Shown here: in pieces, positions 11,729-13,883 of the stretch
How positions within the stretch are numbered: the first letter of the stretch is position 1
How the letters are laid out: each line of letters opens with the position of its first letter
DNA from: Actinomycetes bacterium
GTDB taxonomy: Bacteria > Actinomycetota > Acidimicrobiia > Acidimicrobiales > Palsa-688
DNA: 13,883 bases
Reading direction: 5' to 3'
Assembly: GCA_021798075.1 (NCBI GenBank)
Contig: JAJZYO010000016.1
Location: 1 to 13,883 of the forward strand
The notes under the pieces: generated by a model
Told to the model about the DNA's origin: nothing
What the model saw: the letters and a program-made list of their open reading frames with translations, nothing else
Database searches by the model: none
Translations under genes and position numbers: made by a program

Positions 11729-13270
11729 ATGGTGCAACCGCTTGACCCCGTCGCCCTGGCTCTCGCCGCCGCCTCCTTGGGCCCGGGCTACTTGCGCTGG
11801 CTCCGAGTGGCCCAGCGCGAGCACTACCTCCCCGGCATGACGCTGCGGTTCGCCCGCAGGTGGTGGGGTTCATCGGCCGCCAACGCCGCCATCTTCGCCG
11901 CCGGTGCAGGCGGCGCCGTGGCCTCGCTCGGGTACCCGCCGGCAGCCTTGGCCGCGGCTGCGGCCGCGGCAGCCGGGCCCCTTGGCCTTTCGGTGCGGGG
12001 CAAGACGTCCCCGTTCGCCTGGACCGGGAGGCTGAAGCGCCTGGCGGCCGCGTGCGCGGTTGCGACCGGGCTGGCCGTAGGCGTCGCAGCCGCCGCCGGG
12101 TGGCCGGGTGCGGTGAGCGCCGCCGCCCTGTGCACGATGGGCGCCCCCCTCATCGTGGACGCCGCCTTGTGGCTCACCAAACCCCTGGAGAAGCGCCTGC
12201 TGGCGCCCTTTGTCGAAAGTGCGCGCCGGCGACTGGGCGCGGTCTCCCCGAGGGTGGTCGCAGTTACGGGTTCGTTCGGCAAGACCTCCACCAAGGGCTA
12301 CATAGCCCACTTGCTGGCCGGGAGCTTCTCGGTCCTTGCCACGCCAGCGAGCTTCAACAACGCGGCCGGCTTGGCGCGGGCGGTCAACGAGCACCTCGCC
12401 CCCGGGACCGAGGTGTTCGTGGCGGAGATGGGCACCTACGGGCCCGGGGAGATAGCAGGGATGTGCGAGTGGGTGACGCCGGAGGTGGCCGTCATAACTG
12501 CCATCGGGCCAGTCCATTTGGAACGGATGCGCAGCCTGGAAAAGATCGCGCAAGCCAAGGCCGAGATCCTGGGCAAGGCCCGTTTCGCCGTGCTCTGCGT
12601 CGATTACCCCTTGCTGGCCGGCCTGGCGAAGAAGGCCGAGGCGCAAGGCAAGACCGTGTGGCGGTGCTCCTCGGAGGGGCCAGCCGACGTGACGGCGACG
12701 CCTGAGGGTGGAAAGCTCCGCGTCCGCGTTGAGAAAGCGGGGCTCGACCTCTTGGTGGACGTCGCGGCGGAGGTCTCTCCAGGCAACGTCGCTTGTGCCG
12801 TCGCGGCCGCGCTGTGCCTCGGTGCCCCGCCCGAGGTGGTCGCCGCGAGGCTGGACAGCCTCCCCCGCGCCCCCCACCGGCGCAGCCCGGAGACCAGCCC
12901 GAAGGGGGTCAAGGTCATCGACGACACCTACAACTCGAACCCGGCCGGCGCCGGTGCTGCGCTCAGCTTGCTCGCCCAGGTAGGCAGCGAGGGGGCAAAA
13001 CGTGTGGTGGTGACGCCCGGTATGGTCGAGCTCGGCCGCCTCCAGCGAGAGGAGAACGCTCGGTTCGCCGTGCGGGCCGGTTCTGTCGCCTCCGAGCTGG
13101 TGGTCGTCGGCCGCACCAACGCCAGAGCCCTCACCGCCGGCGCGCGCGCCGCCGGGCTCCCCGTGAAGCGGGTGCGCGACCGGCACGAAGCTGTGGCCTG
13201 GGTATCGGAGCACCTCGGCTTGGGCGACGCCGTGCTCTACGAGAACGACCTACCCGACCACTACCCTTGA
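11729..13270 (+). CDS. Mur ligase family protein (MurF-like) with membrane-type N-terminus
   Basis: This 513-aa protein joins a hydrophobic N-terminus to a Mur ligase core. Residues 1-150 contain four or five potential membrane segments (about 5-20, 49-67, 70-88, 104-125, 127-146) and the motif RVAQREHYLPG (26-36) between the first two. The ATP-dependent ligase domain follows: GSFGKTSTKG (181-190), NNAAGLARAVNEHL (210-223), VAEMGTYGPGEI (231-242, E233), IGPVHLERM (259-267, H263) and AQAKAEI (274-280). The C-terminal domain has APHRR, IDDTYNSNP (397-405) and GMVELG (431-436), as in MurF, which adds D-Ala-D-Ala to UDP-MurNAc-tripeptide. The uridine-binding first domain of classical MurF is absent. 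The downstream D-Ala-D-Ala ligase supports a D-Ala-D-Ala-related job, but the acceptor may be different or membrane-bound. Start ATG 11729; GTG 11732 is an alternative. Confidence 0.85.
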   Translation: MVQPLDPVALALAAASLGPGYLRWLRVAQREHYLPGMTLRFARRWWGSSAANAAIFAAGAGGAVASLGYPPAALAAAAAAAAGPLGLSVRGKTSPFAWTGRLKRLAAACAVATGLAVGVAAAAGWPGAVSAAALCTMGAPLIVDAALWLTKPLEKRLLAPFVESARRRLGAVSPRVVAVTGSFGKTSTKGYIAHLLAGSFSVLATPASFNNAAGLARAVNEHLAPGTEVFVAEMGTYGPGEIAGMCEWVTPEVAVITAIGPVHLERMRSLEKIAQAKAEILGKARFAVLCVDYPLLAGLAKKAEAQGKTVWRCSSEGPADVTATPEGGKLRVRVEKAGLDLLVDVAAEVSPGNVACAVAAALCLGAPPEVVAARLDSLPRAPHRRSPETSPKGVKVIDDTYNSNPAGAGAALSLLAQVGSEGAKRVVVTPGMVELGRLQREENARFAVRAGSVASELVVVGRTNARALTAGARAAGLPVKRVRDRHEAVAWVSEHLGLGDAVLYENDLPDHYP

Positions 13271-13274
13271 CCGG

Positions 13275-13883
13275 GTGAGCCAGTCAACTACAGCCGGCCC
13301 GGTCGGGGTGGTGTTCGGGGGCCCGTCGCCCGAGCACGACGTGAGCATATTGACCGGGCTTCAGGCGGCGCGGGCGCTGCAGAGCTCAGGTGGGGCCGGC
13401 CGGGTCGAAGCCATCTACTGGACCAAGGCTGGAGGCTTCGTTTCCGTCGATGCCAGCCTCGAGGCGGCGGCTTTCCTCGACGGCCCCCCCAAGGGCTCCC
13501 GGGAGCTGCGCTTTGTGGCCCAACCGGGCGGGGGCTTCTTCTTCCCAAGAGGCGGGGTGCTCTCCGGCGAACGCCGGCTCGAGCTGAGCGCCGTGGTCAA
13601 CTGCTGCCACGGGGGCCCGGGCGAGGACGGGACTGTGCAGGCGGCCCTCGACATGGCAGAGATCCCCTACACCGGCCCGACGGCGGCTGCGGCCGCGCTC
13701 GGGATGGACAAGCTGGCCTTCGCCGGGCTCGTGCAGGCGGCGGGCCTCCCGGCCCTACCCCGCCGGCTGGTGCTCCCGGGCTCGGAGGCACCTGCGGGGG
13801 ACGGGTTCGCCGGCCCCTACATAGTGAAGCCTCGTTTCGGCGGCTCGTCGATCGGCATCGAGGTCATCGACGCCTGGGCTGAC
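13275..13883 (+). CDS. ddl: D-alanine--D-alanine ligase, N-terminal part (runs off the window)
   Basis: The frame from GTG 13275 is open to the window end, giving 203 residues of an expected 320-350. The N-terminal domain starts with VGVVFGGPSPEHDVSI (10-25, E20 matching the conserved Glu of the EHxVS motif). It continues with NCCHGGPGEDGTVQ (109-122), IPYTGPT (130-136), MDKLAFAGLVQAAGLP (144-159) and the ATP-grasp lysine and loop VKPRFGGSSIGIEV (184-197, K185). The enzyme joins two D-alanines with ATP to make the dipeptide used by MurF; it is cytoplasmic. It lies 4 bp after the Mur ligase stop, with no strong ribosome site, so translational coupling is likely. The C-terminal half, which sets substrate preference (D-Ala versus D-Ser or D-Lac), is not in the window. 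Confidence 0.9.
   Translation, partial: MSQSTTAGPVGVVFGGPSPEHDVSILTGLQAARALQSSGGAGRVEAIYWTKAGGFVSVDASLEAAAFLDGPPKGSRELRFVAQPGGGFFFPRGGVLSGERRLELSAVVNCCHGGPGEDGTVQAALDMAEIPYTGPTAAAAALGMDKLAFAGLVQAAGLPALPRRLVLPGSEAPAGDGFAGPYIVKPRFGGSSIGIEVIDAWAD

Noticed and set aside
11870..13213. 447-codon minus-strand open frame opposite the Mur ligase
   Set aside because: It is antisense to a gene with complete Mur ligase motifs, and its own translation shows no domain.

Overview
The window is GC-rich, densely packed bacterial DNA whose gene families point to an actinobacterium. The pointers are a UvrD2-like helicase ending in an HRDC domain, a KorAB 2-oxoacid:ferredoxin oxidoreductase, a PIG-L deacetylase, frequent GTG starts, and several genes that look leaderless. 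A deep, non-model lineage such as Acidimicrobiia is possible, but that is inference. I see no rRNA, tRNA, CRISPR array, insertion sequence or phage gene.

Layout. (1) Positions 1-960, minus strand: a Cof-type HAD phosphatase that runs off the left edge. It diverges from (2) 1120-5203, plus strand: a class I fructose-bisphosphate aldolase, then the two subunits of a 2-oxoglutarate-type ferredoxin oxidoreductase (korA and korB, ATGA overlap). (3) 5341-5610, plus strand: an 89-aa acidic protein of unknown function. It converges, with an 8-bp gap, on (4) 5619-6446, minus strand: an ECF sigma factor with a ZAS-like zinc-binding motif (H-x3-C-x2-C) in its own C-terminal tail. (5) 6447-6833: a 387-bp intergenic stretch with a perfect 15-bp inverted repeat and 20-bp-period direct repeats. 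(6) 6834-8380, plus strand: a PIG-L family deacetylase and exodeoxyribonuclease III, 8 bp apart. (7) 8377-10874, minus strand: a UvrD2-like helicase followed by a 157-aa conserved-looking hypothetical; the hypothetical and xth share stop-codon bases. (8) 10958-13883, plus strand: an alpha/beta hydrolase, a Mur ligase (MurF-like) with a multi-pass hydrophobic N-terminus, and the start of a D-Ala-D-Ala ligase, 3 and 4 bp apart.

How the genes fit together. Block 2 is central carbon metabolism: aldolase for glycolysis or gluconeogenesis, and KorAB exchanging electrons between 2-oxoglutarate/succinyl-CoA and ferredoxin. Blocks 6 and 7 carry DNA repair enzymes. Block 8 looks like a cell-wall precursor operon.

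Most notable points. A TANNNT -10-like hexamer lies 5-7 nt before the start codon of five transcription-unit-leading genes, the signature of leaderless mRNAs. The helicase has its 2B subdomain replaced by a short Pro/Gly/Asn linker that contains a 9-bp tandem DNA repeat. The sigma factor carries a built-in zinc motif. The Mur ligase has a membrane-like N-terminus where the substrate-binding domain of MurF would be. I did not find a clearly new defence or mobile system.
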